A stretch of 35,171 nt of DNA from Sphingosinicella sp. YJ22 (GTDB lineage: Bacteria; Pseudomonadota; Alphaproteobacteria; Sphingomonadales; Sphingomonadaceae), in NCBI RefSeq assembly GCF_011320075.1, contig NZ_JAANPA010000035.1:1-35171 (forward strand), written 5' to 3'. Position 1 is the first letter of the stretch. Each line of letters begins with the position of its first letter. The position numbers and the translations under genes were made by a program. Positions 1-8,032 of the stretch are shown here, piece after piece. A model generated the notes under the pieces. It worked only from the letters and a program-made list of their open reading frames with translations. It had not been told where the DNA came from and searched no databases.

Positions 1-8
1 CGTTCCCC

Positions 9-42
9 GTGGCCGGAGCTCAGCCGTGTGCTCTTCCGCTCT
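9..42 (+). other. Illumina P7 adapter remnant (not genomic)
   Basis: Recalled from memory, the TruSeq read-2 adapter aligns to these 34 bases at 29 positions without gaps. The last stretch contains an exact 14-base core, CGTGTGCTCTTCCG, at 25-38. All five mismatches replace A or T by G or C. A bacterial match of this length and position at the very edge of a contig is not expected by chance. I treat bases 1 to about 45 as library sequence and give no biological meaning to the reading frame that runs through it. Confidence 0.9.
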
Positions 43-43
43 A

Positions 44-298
44 GCTCGAGCCCGTTGCCGCCCGGCCGTCGCAACGACGACGCAGCGCTCGCCGGTGCGG
101 CGCGCCTCGGGCGGCAACGGGCTCGACCTGTCGACGATCACCACCATCTGCCGCGCTGCCGGGGGACAGGACAATCCGGCGCAATTCCTGTCGACGCTCG
201 CGCGGGCTTACTCGCTGTCGGCCGATGAAAGCGCGACCATCCGCACGAACTGTGCCGCCTACCTCGCCGGCCAGGCCGACGCTCGCGGCCGCCGCTAG
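44..298 (+). CDS. C-terminal fragment of an unidentified protein
   Basis: The frame is open from the contig edge to a TAG at 296-298. The last ~60 codons, from GGNGLDLS to ADARGRR, look like real protein: balanced composition, a predicted helical stretch (PAQFLSTLARAY) and two cysteines. The apparent N-terminus is read from adapter and fold-back sequence and should be ignored. I do not recognise the family. The next gene starts 70 bases downstream on the same strand. Only the C-terminal portion can be used, and even its first residues (before about base 108) are doubtful. Confidence 0.45.
   Translation, partial: ARARCRPAVATTTQRSPVRRASGGNGLDLSTITTICRAAGGQDNPAQFLSTLARAYSLSADESATIRTNCAAYLAGQADARGRR
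46..126. repeat. Perfect 19-bp inverted repeat (fold-back) beside the adapter
   Basis: Bases 46-64 are the exact reverse complement of 108-126, separated by 43 bases. The left arm begins four bases after the adapter match. This is the pattern expected from a snap-back or chimeric library molecule. The left arm is therefore probably an artefactual copy of the right arm, and trustworthy genome may begin only between about 65 and 108. A genuine genomic hairpin is possible but less likely given the adapter. Confidence 0.7.
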
Positions 299-368
299 GT
301 CGGCCCTTCACCTGGACTAATATTTGTGCTTTGATCCCCGTCCGGCCAGGTGCCGGGCGGGGGCAAGC

Positions 369-1538
369 ATGAAATTGCTGACCGTGATCGGGACACGTCC
401 CGAAGCCATCAAGATGGCGCCTGTCCTGCGGGCGCTCGCGACTTGCGAGGCTGTCAGTTCTCGTCTGTGCGTCACTGGACAGCATCGTGAGCTGCTCGGA
501 CAGTCACTCGCCGTTTTCGATATTGCGCCCGACATCGACCTACGCCTCATGGCACCGGAGCAATCGCTGAACGGATTTTTCGCCCGAGCGATGATCGCCC
601 TCGGCCGCGTGCTGGCTGCGGAGCAGCCGGACAGGGTGGTCGTGCAGGGCGATACGGTCTCCGCGCTTGCCGGCGCGCTGGCCGCCTTCCAGCGGCGCAT
701 CCCGGTCGCCCATGTCGAGGCGGGGCTGCGCACGTTCGACACCACCAATCCATGGCCAGAGGAAGGTTATCGCCAGACCATCGACGCCATCGCCGACCAG
801 CTCTTGGCTCCCACGGCCGCGGCCGCGGCGAACCTCCACGGCGCGGTCCGCAAATCGGTCTTGGTGACCGGCAACAGCGGCGTCGACGCCGTGCATTGGA
901 TCCTCGGTCGGCTCGCGCACGACCGCAAGCTGCGGCTGGCGGCGGACGCAGCGATGCCCGCCCTTCCCGGCGACCGCCCGCTGCTGCTCGCCACGATCCA
1001 CCGCCGCGAGAGCTTCGGCGAACCCCTGCGCCAAATCTGCGCAGCCCTCGCGCGCATCGCGGCGGGGCGGGCGCACATCGTCTTGCCGGTGCATCCCAAT
1101 CCTGAAGTTGCCGGACCGGTCCGCGCGATCCTCGCCAATCGCGCCGGCATCACCCTGGTCGATCCCCTGCCCTTCCCTGCGATGGTCCGCCTCATTCAAC
1201 GCGCCGACCTGATCCTCACCGACTCAGGCGGGGTGCAGGAGGACGCGGCGACGCTGGGCAAGCCGGCGCTTGTGCTGAGAACTGTGACCGATCGCCCCGA
1301 AGCCGTGGCGGCGGGCCTCGCCCGGCTAGCCGGGACCGCGACTGACGCCGTCATCGCTGCGACGGAGGCCGAGCTCGAGCAGCTTCGGCTGCGGCCGCTC
1401 CACTCGGTCGACCCAAATCCGTTCGGCGACGGCCGCGCCTCCGAACGCATCGTCGCGGCATTGCTGGGTCGGCCTGTCCCCTCTTTCGAGGTGTCGGGCT
1501 CGCAAGCACCCCCTGTTCCTATTCGGCTGGTCGGCTAA
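369..1538 (+). CDS. wecB: UDP-N-acetylglucosamine 2-epimerase, non-hydrolysing
   Basis: This 389-aa cytoplasmic enzyme should interconvert UDP-GlcNAc and UDP-ManNAc, a precursor of surface polysaccharides. The ATG at 369 begins MKLLTVIGTRPEAIK, the family's N-terminal signature. An upstream in-frame ATG at 324 would add 15 unlike residues and was not chosen. The residues known to be catalytic in the E. coli enzyme are all present: D95 in QGDT, E117 in HVEAGLRT, E131 in PWPEE and the histidine of HRRESFG (H211). The C-terminal nucleotide-binding motif LTDSGGVQEDA is also intact. It is followed after 9 bp by an amine oxidoreductase and then a penicillin-binding protein, not by the usual ManNAc dehydrogenase, so the polysaccharide it serves cannot be read from the context. 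Family assignment is firm; the exact product is inferred. Confidence 0.93.
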   Translation: MKLLTVIGTRPEAIKMAPVLRALATCEAVSSRLCVTGQHRELLGQSLAVFDIAPDIDLRLMAPEQSLNGFFARAMIALGRVLAAEQPDRVVVQGDTVSALAGALAAFQRRIPVAHVEAGLRTFDTTNPWPEEGYRQTIDAIADQLLAPTAAAAANLHGAVRKSVLVTGNSGVDAVHWILGRLAHDRKLRLAADAAMPALPGDRPLLLATIHRRESFGEPLRQICAALARIAAGRAHIVLPVHPNPEVAGPVRAILANRAGITLVDPLPFPAMVRLIQRADLILTDSGGVQEDAATLGKPALVLRTVTDRPEAVAAGLARLAGTATDAVIAATEAELEQLRLRPLHSVDPNPFGDGRASERIVAALLGRPVPSFEVSGSQAPPVPIRLVG

Positions 1539-1547
1539 AGCGACCCT

Positions 1548-2684
1548 GTGGAATCGGATGTCCTGATCGTCGGCGGCGGGGTGGCCGGGCTGTCGCTCGC
1601 CGCCGCTCTGTCAGGGCAGCGCAGGGTCACCGTGCTTGAAGCCGAGGGCTCGCTAGGTCACCACAGTTCGGGCCGCAGCGCCACGTTCAGCCATTTCGGC
1701 ATCGGCAACGAGATCGTTCGCGGCCTCACGGCGGCGAGCCGCGACTTTTTCAAGCAGCCGCCGGACGGCTTCAGCGAAGCCCCCATCGCCCGCACGGCAA
1801 CGGCGCTGTTCATCGCCACCGAAGCGATGCTCGCGACGCTCGACACGCTCGAGGACGCGATGAGGCAGCACGCACCCGGCGTCCGGCGTGTCGGCGAGGC
1901 GGAGATGGTGTCGCTGTTTCCGCCGCTGCGCACCGGTCCGGGGGCCGTTGTCGCGGGCATCGTCGACGCAGATGGCCTGCGCCTCGACGCCGACGCGCTG
2001 CTTCAGGGCTATGCACGCACCATCCGTTCGCGCGGCGGCAAGGTGCTGGCCGAGGCGCGGGTCGCATCGGTGGCGCCTCAGCGTGGCGGATGGGCAGTTG
2101 TGACCGATACCGGCGATCGTCTCGCCGCGCCGATCCTGGTCAATGCCGCCGGGGCCTGGGCCGACGGCATCGCGCGCATGGCGAACGTCGCGCCGCTGGG
2201 TCTGCGCCCGCTGCGCCGCACTATCATCATCGTCGATCCGCCCGGCGGCGCCGATGTCGCCGGATGGCCGTTCGTCAAGACCGCGGTTGACGACTTCTAT
2301 ATCCTTCCCGAAGGCGGCCGCCTCGCCGCCTCGCCGGTCGACGAGGTGCCCGACGATCCCTGCGACGCCCAGCCGGAGGACTATGACATCGCCCTAGCTG
2401 CCTGGAAGGTCGAGGAATATACGACGCTCGCGGTGCCCCGGGTCCAGCATCGCTGGGCCGGTCTGCGCACCTTCGCATCCGACCGAACGCCGGTCGCCGG
2501 ATTCGATCCTCGCGTCCCGGGCTTCTTCTGGCTGGCCGGGCAAGGCGGCTTCGGCCTGCAGACCGCGCCGGCAATGGCCGAAGCGGCGGCGGCGCTCATC
2601 TTATCCGCGGCATGGCCGGAACAGCTTGCGGCGCTTGGCATTTCCCCCCATGTCCTGGGGCCCGAACGACTGATCCATGGCTGA
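1548..2684 (+). CDS. FAD-dependent amine/amino-acid oxidoreductase (DAO family, DauA-like)
   Basis: A 378-aa flavoprotein. The N-terminal dinucleotide-binding motif VLIVGGGVAGLSL lies at residues 5-17. It is followed by HHSSGRSATFSHF, which strongly resembles the HSTGRSA segment of D-arginine dehydrogenase DauA as I remember it. The C-terminal WAGLRTFASDRTPVAG and FFWLAGQGGFGLQTAPAM segments also fit that subfamily. It is expected to oxidise a D-amino acid or related amine using FAD. The start is GTG at 1548, because no ATG gives the full Rossmann motif. The gene begins 9 bp after the epimerase stop and overlaps the penicillin-binding protein gene by 8 bp, suggesting co-transcription. D-amino acid turnover would fit a cell-wall context, but that link is inference. 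Substrate unknown. Confidence 0.88.
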   Translation: MESDVLIVGGGVAGLSLAAALSGQRRVTVLEAEGSLGHHSSGRSATFSHFGIGNEIVRGLTAASRDFFKQPPDGFSEAPIARTATALFIATEAMLATLDTLEDAMRQHAPGVRRVGEAEMVSLFPPLRTGPGAVVAGIVDADGLRLDADALLQGYARTIRSRGGKVLAEARVASVAPQRGGWAVVTDTGDRLAAPILVNAAGAWADGIARMANVAPLGLRPLRRTIIIVDPPGGADVAGWPFVKTAVDDFYILPEGGRLAASPVDEVPDDPCDAQPEDYDIALAAWKVEEYTTLAVPRVQHRWAGLRTFASDRTPVAGFDPRVPGFFWLAGQGGFGLQTAPAMAEAAAALILSAAWPEQLAALGISPHVLGPERLIHG

Positions 2685-4818
2685 CGATTATCCAAGCCGA
2701 GCGCGCCAGGCCTATGCCATGGACGACGACACCGACTGGCTCGACATCCCCGAGCCGGAGGATCCACACCCGACGAGCGCTCACCGCTGGCCACGCTGGT
2801 TCAGCCTTACTCTCAAGGCGCTGCTCGTCCTGTTCGCTTTGCTGGTCGCCTGGCTGACCTTCACCGCGCCGCTCAACCGCTCGCTTCAGCCGCTCGGCGC
2901 GCCGAGCCTGGTCGTGCTCGCCTCGAACGGCGAGACGATCGCGCGGCGCGGGGCGATCATCGAGAACGCGGTCGACGTGACGCAACTCCCGCCGCACGTC
3001 GCCCAGGCCTTCATCGCGGTCGAGGACCGCCGCTTCTTCCGCCATGTCGGAATCGACCCCTGGGGCCTTGCCCGAGCGATGGCGCGCAATCTGAGTTCGG
3101 GCCGCATGGTCGAGGGCGGCAGCACGATCACCCAGCAGCTCGCCAAGACCAGCTTCACCGGCGCCGACCGGACCGGAACGCGCAAGATTCAGGAAGCCTT
3201 CATCGCGCTGTGGCTGGAGGCATGGCTGTCCAAGGAGGACATCCTCAGCCGCTATCTGTCCAACGTCTATTTCGGCGACAACGTCTATGGGCTGCGCGCC
3301 GCCGCCCACCATTATTTCTCGGTTCCGCCGGAAGAGCTGACCATGGCGCAGGCGGCAATGCTTGCCGGCGTGGTCAACGCGCCGTCGCGGCTCGCGCCGA
3401 CCCGCAATCTCGAGGAAGCGCGCGAGCGCGGAGCTCTGGTCGGGCGCCGCATGGTCGAGGCAGGCTTCATTTCCGAACGCGAGCGGCGGGCGCTGCGTCC
3501 GGCGCGGCTGCGTGTTGCTCCGCGCGACCGCACCCCGACCGGCACCTATTTCGCCGACTGGGTGCTCGCCGAGACCGGCCAGGTCGAGGACGAGGAGACC
3601 TATGGCGAGCGCGAGATCCGCACCACGCTCGACATGGATCTCCAGCGCCTCGCCGAGCGAACAATCCGCGGCGCCGGTCTCGGCCGCGCCCAGGCGGCTC
3701 TGGTCGCCATGCGCACCGACGGCAGCGTCGTCGCCATGGTCGGTGGCAAGAATTACGCCCAGAACGCCTTCAATCGCGCCACCCAGGCGCGGCGCCAGTC
3801 CGGCTCGACCTTCAAGCTGTTCACTTATCTTGCAGCGCTTCGGCGCGGCTATTCGCCGGGCACGCCGGTCGCCGACACCCCGCTGACCCTCGGCGACTGG
3901 AGCCCGCAAAATTATGGGGAGAGCTATGCGGGCACGATCCCGCTCGCCGAGGCGTTCGCCCGGTCGAGCAACGTCGCCACGGTCCGAATCTCGCAGGCGG
4001 TCGGTCTCGATGAGGTGATCCGCGCCGCCCGCGACCTCGGAGTCACCAGCCCGCTTCCCGCCCATCCCAGCCTGCCGCTGGGCACCGCCAGCACCACGCT
4101 GATCGAAATGACCGCCGCCTATGCCGCGGTCGCCGCCGACGGCTATCCGGTGGTGCCGAACGGGCTTGCCGAACGCGCGTCCGGCGAGAGCTGGTTCGGC
4201 GACTGGTTTCCCACCGAGCGGCGCAACCTCCAGCGCGACCGTGCCTTCGCGCCGATGCGCGACCTCCTCGCGGGCGTCGTCCAGCGCGGCACGGGCACCA
4301 CCGCGAACCTGTCCGTGCCGACGTTCGGCAAGACCGGCACCACCCAGGACTATCGCGACGCGCTGTTCATCGGCTTCGCCGGCGACCTCGTCGTCGGCGT
4401 GTGGATCGGCAATGACGACAACCGTCCGCTGCCCGGAATCACTGGCGGCGCCCTGCCCGCGCGAATCTGGCGCAGCTTCATGACGGGAGCCCTCGACGTG
4501 ACCCCCGCCGCCCCGGCCTCCGCCCCGCAAGCCGCGCCGATCCAGGAAGAGCCGACCAACGCCGTCGACCCGAACGCCTCCCCGTTCCTCGGGCCGGACG
4601 GTCAGCCGATCGAAGTGATCCCGTTCGATCCGGACGCGCCTCCGCCGCAGCAGGGTGAGCCGCAGCCGACCCAACAACAGCCGGGCACCCCGCCGGTCCG
4701 GCAGCCGCCGGCTGGGCCGCCGCCGTCAGGTCCGCAGCCCACACAGCCGCGCCAGCCCGAGGTTCGCCCCCCGAGCGGAGACAGGCCGGTCGACCAGCCG
4801 CGGCCGACAGGGCGCTAG
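2677..4818 (+). CDS. Class A penicillin-binding protein (PBP1A family)
   Basis: A bifunctional peptidoglycan synthase of 713 aa. A short acidic cytoplasmic tail is followed by one membrane segment (about 42-64). The glycosyltransferase 51 domain has catalytic E116 in AVEDRRFF and the motif EGGSTITQQLAKTSF (146-160). The transpeptidase domain carries the complete triad of motifs: S377-T-F-K380, S430-S-N432 and K552-T-G-T555. From about residue 610 to the end is a Pro/Gln/Ala-rich low-complexity tail, common in this family. It acts at the outer face of the inner membrane. ATG 2677 overlaps the upstream gene's stop; an alternative ATG at 2719 would remove 14 residues. Orthology to mrcA in particular is not established. 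Confidence 0.95.
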   Translation: MADDYPSRARQAYAMDDDTDWLDIPEPEDPHPTSAHRWPRWFSLTLKALLVLFALLVAWLTFTAPLNRSLQPLGAPSLVVLASNGETIARRGAIIENAVDVTQLPPHVAQAFIAVEDRRFFRHVGIDPWGLARAMARNLSSGRMVEGGSTITQQLAKTSFTGADRTGTRKIQEAFIALWLEAWLSKEDILSRYLSNVYFGDNVYGLRAAAHHYFSVPPEELTMAQAAMLAGVVNAPSRLAPTRNLEEARERGALVGRRMVEAGFISERERRALRPARLRVAPRDRTPTGTYFADWVLAETGQVEDEETYGEREIRTTLDMDLQRLAERTIRGAGLGRAQAALVAMRTDGSVVAMVGGKNYAQNAFNRATQARRQSGSTFKLFTYLAALRRGYSPGTPVADTPLTLGDWSPQNYGESYAGTIPLAEAFARSSNVATVRISQAVGLDEVIRAARDLGVTSPLPAHPSLPLGTASTTLIEMTAAYAAVAADGYPVVPNGLAERASGESWFGDWFPTERRNLQRDRAFAPMRDLLAGVVQRGTGTTANLSVPTFGKTGTTQDYRDALFIGFAGDLVVGVWIGNDDNRPLPGITGGALPARIWRSFMTGALDVTPAAPASAPQAAPIQEEPTNAVDPNASPFLGPDGQPIEVIPFDPDAPPPQQGEPQPTQQQPGTPPVRQPPAGPPPSGPQPTQPRQPEVRPPSGDRPVDQPRPTGR

Positions 4819-4819
4819 C

Positions 4820-5185
4820 ATGGGTGGTTCCGGGGCACAGGAGCGGACGGACCTCGCCGAGGATCGCACCGTGCTCGCCAACGAGCGAACATTCGCGGGC
4901 TGGCTCCGCACCGGCCTCGGCTGCGTCGCCGTCGGCCTCGCCTTTCAGGCCTTGTTCGAGAGGATGGAACCCGCGTGGGTGCCCAAAGCGATCGCGACGG
5001 CCTTCGTCGCGATCGGCATCCTCGTTTTCACGCTCGCCCGCCGCAACGCCTGTACGGTGCTGCGGCGGATCAACCCTCACGAAGTGAAGCCGGCGGGGGT
5101 GCTCACGCTTGAATTAACGACGTGGATTCTGTCGCTAGGCGCGGCGTCGCTGATCGCGGCATTGTGGCTGGCCCGCTTCGAGTGA
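4820..5185 (+). CDS. DUF202 / YidH-family small membrane protein
   Basis: A 121-aa protein with the DUF202 hallmark LAEDRTVLANERTFAGWLRTG at its N-terminus, followed by three hydrophobic segments (about 32-46, 53-68 and 96-117). It is an inner-membrane protein of unknown biochemical role. The ATG at 4820 lies 1 base after the penicillin-binding protein's TAG stop. Longer in-frame starts inside that gene would add Pro/Arg-rich residues unlike the family and were rejected. It is the last gene of the rightward run, and its 3' end overlaps a convergent gene on the other strand by 83 bp. Confidence 0.88.
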   Translation: MGGSGAQERTDLAEDRTVLANERTFAGWLRTGLGCVAVGLAFQALFERMEPAWVPKAIATAFVAIGILVFTLARRNACTVLRRINPHEVKPAGVLTLELTTWILSLGAASLIAALWLARFE

Positions 5186-5408
5186 CCCGCCCGAGCGGCA
5201 TCCGCGTACGGTCCATCTCCCGCTTCTTGTCATAGAGCTTCTTGGCCGCATAGGCGCCGGCGACCAGCAGGCCGGTTCGCATCGACATACGGCGGAGGAG
5301 CGCTGGCCCGGCGAGGCCGATGAGGGCCCCGCCAACGCCGCTATGATTGGCGGTGACTCGCTGGCCGATGCGCCGCCCGACTTCGGCCCGGATGAGCTGG
5401 CGGATCAT
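5103..5408 (-). CDS. Small glycine-rich membrane-associated protein, unknown
   Basis: A predicted 101-aa protein. A basic N-terminus (MIRQLIRAEVGRRIGQR) precedes Gly/Ala/Leu-rich hydrophobic stretches (about 25-38 and 44-56), then a charged KKLYDKKREMDRTR helix. I do not recognise a named family. A strong ribosome binding site, GGGAGGA, sits 8 bases before the ATG at 5408, which supports translation. The last ~27 codons overlap the convergent DUF202 gene, and that C-terminal part (Ser/Thr/Pro/Arg-rich) looks unconstrained. It lies 61 bp downstream of the thiamine-enzyme gene on the same strand and could be co-transcribed with it. Confidence 0.6.
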   Translation of the reverse strand: MIRQLIRAEVGRRIGQRVTANHSGVGGALIGLAGPALLRRMSMRTGLLVAGAYAAKKLYDKKREMDRTRMPLGRVTRSGPATMPRSATPRLATESTSLIQA

Positions 5409-5469
5409 GCGTCTTTCCTCCCGATTGCTTGGCTGAAGAGCGCGGCAGCGGGGCCATTGTTCCGGGCGA

Positions 5470-7788
5470 TCATGCGAGGAACAGATCCGCCGCCGCCTCG
5501 ACCACCGCGTCCACGTCGAGGCGATAGGCGCGATAGAGATCGGGCAGGTTGCCGGTCTGGCCGAAGCGGTCGATGCCGAGCGGACTGACCTTGTGGCCCA
5601 CCACTCCGCCGAGCCAGCTCAGCGACGCCGGTGCGCCGTCGATGAGGGTCACCAGACCGGCCTCGCGCGAGAGCGGTGACAGAAGCTTCTCGACGTGGCT
5701 CGGTTCGCTCGCCTTGCCGCTCCAGCGGGCGGTCTGGCGGGCGCTCCAGCCGCGGTGGAGCAGGTCGGGGGAGGTAATGGCGAGAAGGCCAAGGCCCGGC
5801 AAATCCTCGCTGAGCGCGTCCCAGGCGGCGAGCGCTTCCGGCGCGATGGCGCCCGAATAGACGATCGCCGCTTCCGCGCCCGGCGCCGGCTCGCGCAGCC
5901 AGTAGCCGCCGGCAATTGCGCCGGCCTTCCAGCTGTCGTCGGCGCGCTCGATCTGGCGGATCGTGCGGGTGGTGAGTCGGAAATAGACGCTCTCGCCGTC
6001 CTCGCGCTGCATCAGGCGGAAGCTCTCTTCCATGAGGAGCGCCAGCTCATCGACGAAGGCGGGCTCGTAATGGCGAAGGCCCGGCTGGCCGAGCGCGATC
6101 AGCGGCGGGTTGATCGACTGGTGGGCGCCGCCCTCCGGCCCGAGAGTCACGCCCGACGGGGTCGCGACCAGCATGAAGCGCGCGTCCTGGTAACAGGCGT
6201 AATTGAGGGCATCGAGGCCGCGGGCGATGAACGGGTCGTAGACGGTGCCGATCGGGAACAGGCGTTCGCCGAAGAGGTCGCCAGCGAGGCCGATCGCGGC
6301 GAGCATCAGGAACAGGTTGTTCTCGGCGATTCCGAGCTCGATATGCTGGCCCGCCGGGCGCCCGGCCCATTTCTGCGCCGAGGGGATCTTGGCGGCGGCG
6401 AACACGTCGGCCAGCTCCTGGCGGCGGAACAGGCCGCGCTGGTTCACGAAGCCGCCGAGATTGGTCGAGACGGTGACGTCGGGCGAGGTGGTGACGATTC
6501 GGTCCGCGAGCGCGCCGCCCGCCTTGGCAAGCTCGTTGAGGATCTTGCCGAACGCGGCCTGGGTGGATTGCTCATCGCCCGACGGCGGCGCGATCGCCGG
6601 CACGTCGGCGACGTTCCACGGGCGCGGGCGCTTATCGCGGGCGACGCGGCTGGACTCGACGAGGTTGCGCGCCGCCTCGGCGCTGTTGCCGCCAAGGCCG
6701 GCCCAGGGCTCCCATTCCTCGCCCTCGGCCACGCCCATCTGCTCGCGCAGAGCGGCGACCTGGCCGGGGTTCATCAGGCCGGCATGGTTGTCCTTGTGGC
6801 CGGCGAACGGCAGGCCGAAGCCCTTGATCGTATAGACGATGAACAGCGTCGGCACGTCGTCCTGAGCCGCGTCGAACGCCTCGACGAGGCTCGCCATGTC
6901 GTGGCCGGCGAGATTGGTCATCAGCGCCTGGAGAGCGTCGTCGTCGCGCGCGTCGAGGAGCGGCTTCGTCTCCGGCGCGTCCTTGAGGAGCCGCTCGCGC
7001 CAGGCGGCGCCGCCGAGGTAGGTGAGCGCGGCATAGTCGGCGTTGGGCGCGTCATCGATCCAGGCCTTGAGCGCTTCGCCGCCCGGCTCGGCGAAGGCGG
7101 CTTCCATGGCCTTGCCATATTTGAGCGTGGCGACGCGCCAGCCGCACGCCGCGAAAATCTCGTCGAAGCGGCGGAACATGCGGTCCGCGGTCGTCGCGTC
7201 GAGGCTCTGGCGGTTATAGTCGACGATCCACCAGCAATTGCGGATGTCGTGCTTGGCCGCCTCGATCAGGCATTCGTAGATATTGCCCTCGTCGAGCTCG
7301 GCATCGCCCATCAGCGCGACCATCCGGCCCGTCTCGGCCGGGTCCATCAGGCCGTGGGCGACGAGATAATCCTGGATGAGGCTGGCGAAGGCGGTGACCG
7401 CGACCCCGAGGCCGACCGAGCCCGTCGAGAAATCGACCGGGATCTTGTCCTTGGTCCGGCTCGGATAGGACTGCATGCCGCCGAACCCGCGGAAATTCTC
7501 GAGTTGCTCGCGGCTCTGGCTGCCCATCAGATAGTGGGCGGCGTGGAGCACCGGGCCGGCGTGGGGCTTCACCGCGACCTTGTCGTTCGGCCCGAGCGCA
7601 TGGAAGTAGAGCGCCGCCATGATCGCGGTCATCGAGGCGCAGCTCGCCTGGTGGCCGCCGACCTTCAGCCCGTCCGCGCTCTCGCGAATGTGGTTGGCGT
7701 TGTGGATCGTCCAGGAGGCGAGCCAGCGCAGCCGCTCCTCGATCAGGTTGAGGGCGTCGATGTCGGGCGTAGCGGTCTTCTTCAGCAT
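5470..7788 (-). CDS. Transketolase / pyruvate dehydrogenase E1 (AceE)-like ThDP enzyme
   Basis: A 772-aa thiamine-diphosphate enzyme. The cofactor motif runs from GDAELDEGN (161-169) to N192 in IVDYNRQSLD, and H46 in GGHQAS matches a conserved active-site histidine region. A second half contains HIELGIAENN with the expected catalytic glutamate. The domain order and GDAELDEGN version of the motif are closer to homodimeric pyruvate dehydrogenase E1 than to classical ~660-aa transketolase, but it is shorter than E. coli AceE (~890 aa). No E2 or E3 subunit gene is nearby, so the true reaction is uncertain: decarboxylation of a 2-oxoacid or transfer of a C2 unit. The start ATG at 7788 has AAGG 8 bases upstream, overlapping the edge of a palindromic repeat pair. 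Confidence 0.85.
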   Translation of the reverse strand: MLKKTATPDIDALNLIEERLRWLASWTIHNANHIRESADGLKVGGHQASCASMTAIMAALYFHALGPNDKVAVKPHAGPVLHAAHYLMGSQSREQLENFRGFGGMQSYPSRTKDKIPVDFSTGSVGLGVAVTAFASLIQDYLVAHGLMDPAETGRMVALMGDAELDEGNIYECLIEAAKHDIRNCWWIVDYNRQSLDATTADRMFRRFDEIFAACGWRVATLKYGKAMEAAFAEPGGEALKAWIDDAPNADYAALTYLGGAAWRERLLKDAPETKPLLDARDDDALQALMTNLAGHDMASLVEAFDAAQDDVPTLFIVYTIKGFGLPFAGHKDNHAGLMNPGQVAALREQMGVAEGEEWEPWAGLGGNSAEAARNLVESSRVARDKRPRPWNVADVPAIAPPSGDEQSTQAAFGKILNELAKAGGALADRIVTTSPDVTVSTNLGGFVNQRGLFRRQELADVFAAAKIPSAQKWAGRPAGQHIELGIAENNLFLMLAAIGLAGDLFGERLFPIGTVYDPFIARGLDALNYACYQDARFMLVATPSGVTLGPEGGAHQSINPPLIALGQPGLRHYEPAFVDELALLMEESFRLMQREDGESVYFRLTTRTIRQIERADDSWKAGAIAGGYWLREPAPGAEAAIVYSGAIAPEALAAWDALSEDLPGLGLLAITSPDLLHRGWSARQTARWSGKASEPSHVEKLLSPLSREAGLVTLIDGAPASLSWLGGVVGHKVSPLGIDRFGQTGNLPDLYRAYRLDVDAVVEAAADLFLA

Positions 7789-7793
7789 GGCGC

Positions 7794-7980
7794 CGCCTTA
7801 GATCGGATTTTGCTGACGCAAAACCGATCTGCGTTCCTTGAAGGTCGCGCTTGCCGGGCCGGCAGGCGGGTCCGCCTGCCTCGCAACCGCCTAAGATCGG
7901 ATTTGCTGGCGCAAAACCGATCTGGATTCATTGATGGTCGCGCTTGCCGGGCCGGCAGGCGGGTCCGCCTGCCTCGCAAC
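7794..7980. repeat. Two tandem ~94-bp units of a palindromic repeat element
   Basis: Unit 1 (7794-7887) and unit 2 (7888-7980) are head-to-tail copies differing at only a handful of bases. Each contains two hairpins. The first begins AGATCGG and ends CCGATCT (7800-7830 and 7894-7923) with an inner TTTTGC/GCAAAA or closely similar stem. The second is the perfect 9-bp stem GGCAGGCGG/CCGCCTGCC with a 2-base loop (7861-7880 and 7954-7973). The array begins 5 bp upstream of the thiamine-enzyme start codon, so any transcript starting beyond it carries both structures in its leader. It has no spacers and is not a CRISPR. Confidence 0.9.
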
Positions 7981-8032
7981 CGCTCCGGCGACCAAAGCTG
8001 ACAGATGAAGCCGACAGACCGACACATGCCAT

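Noticed and set aside
26-298. Complete 90-aa protein at the left edge
   Set aside because: The start codon lies in adapter sequence; only the C-terminal portion can be genomic.
2596-4677. 693-codon open frame on the minus strand opposite the penicillin-binding protein
   Set aside because: It is the antisense shadow of a gene with all catalytic motifs intact; the translation is Arg/Gly/Asp-rich with no recognisable domain. Long antisense frames are expected at this GC content.
7794-7980. CRISPR array
   Set aside because: Only two units, directly joined with no spacers, each longer than a CRISPR repeat and containing two hairpins; no cas genes.
5695-8001. 768-codon plus-strand frame opposite the thiamine enzyme
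   Set aside because: Antisense shadow, low-complexity Arg/Ala/Glu-rich translation, and it runs into the palindromic repeats.
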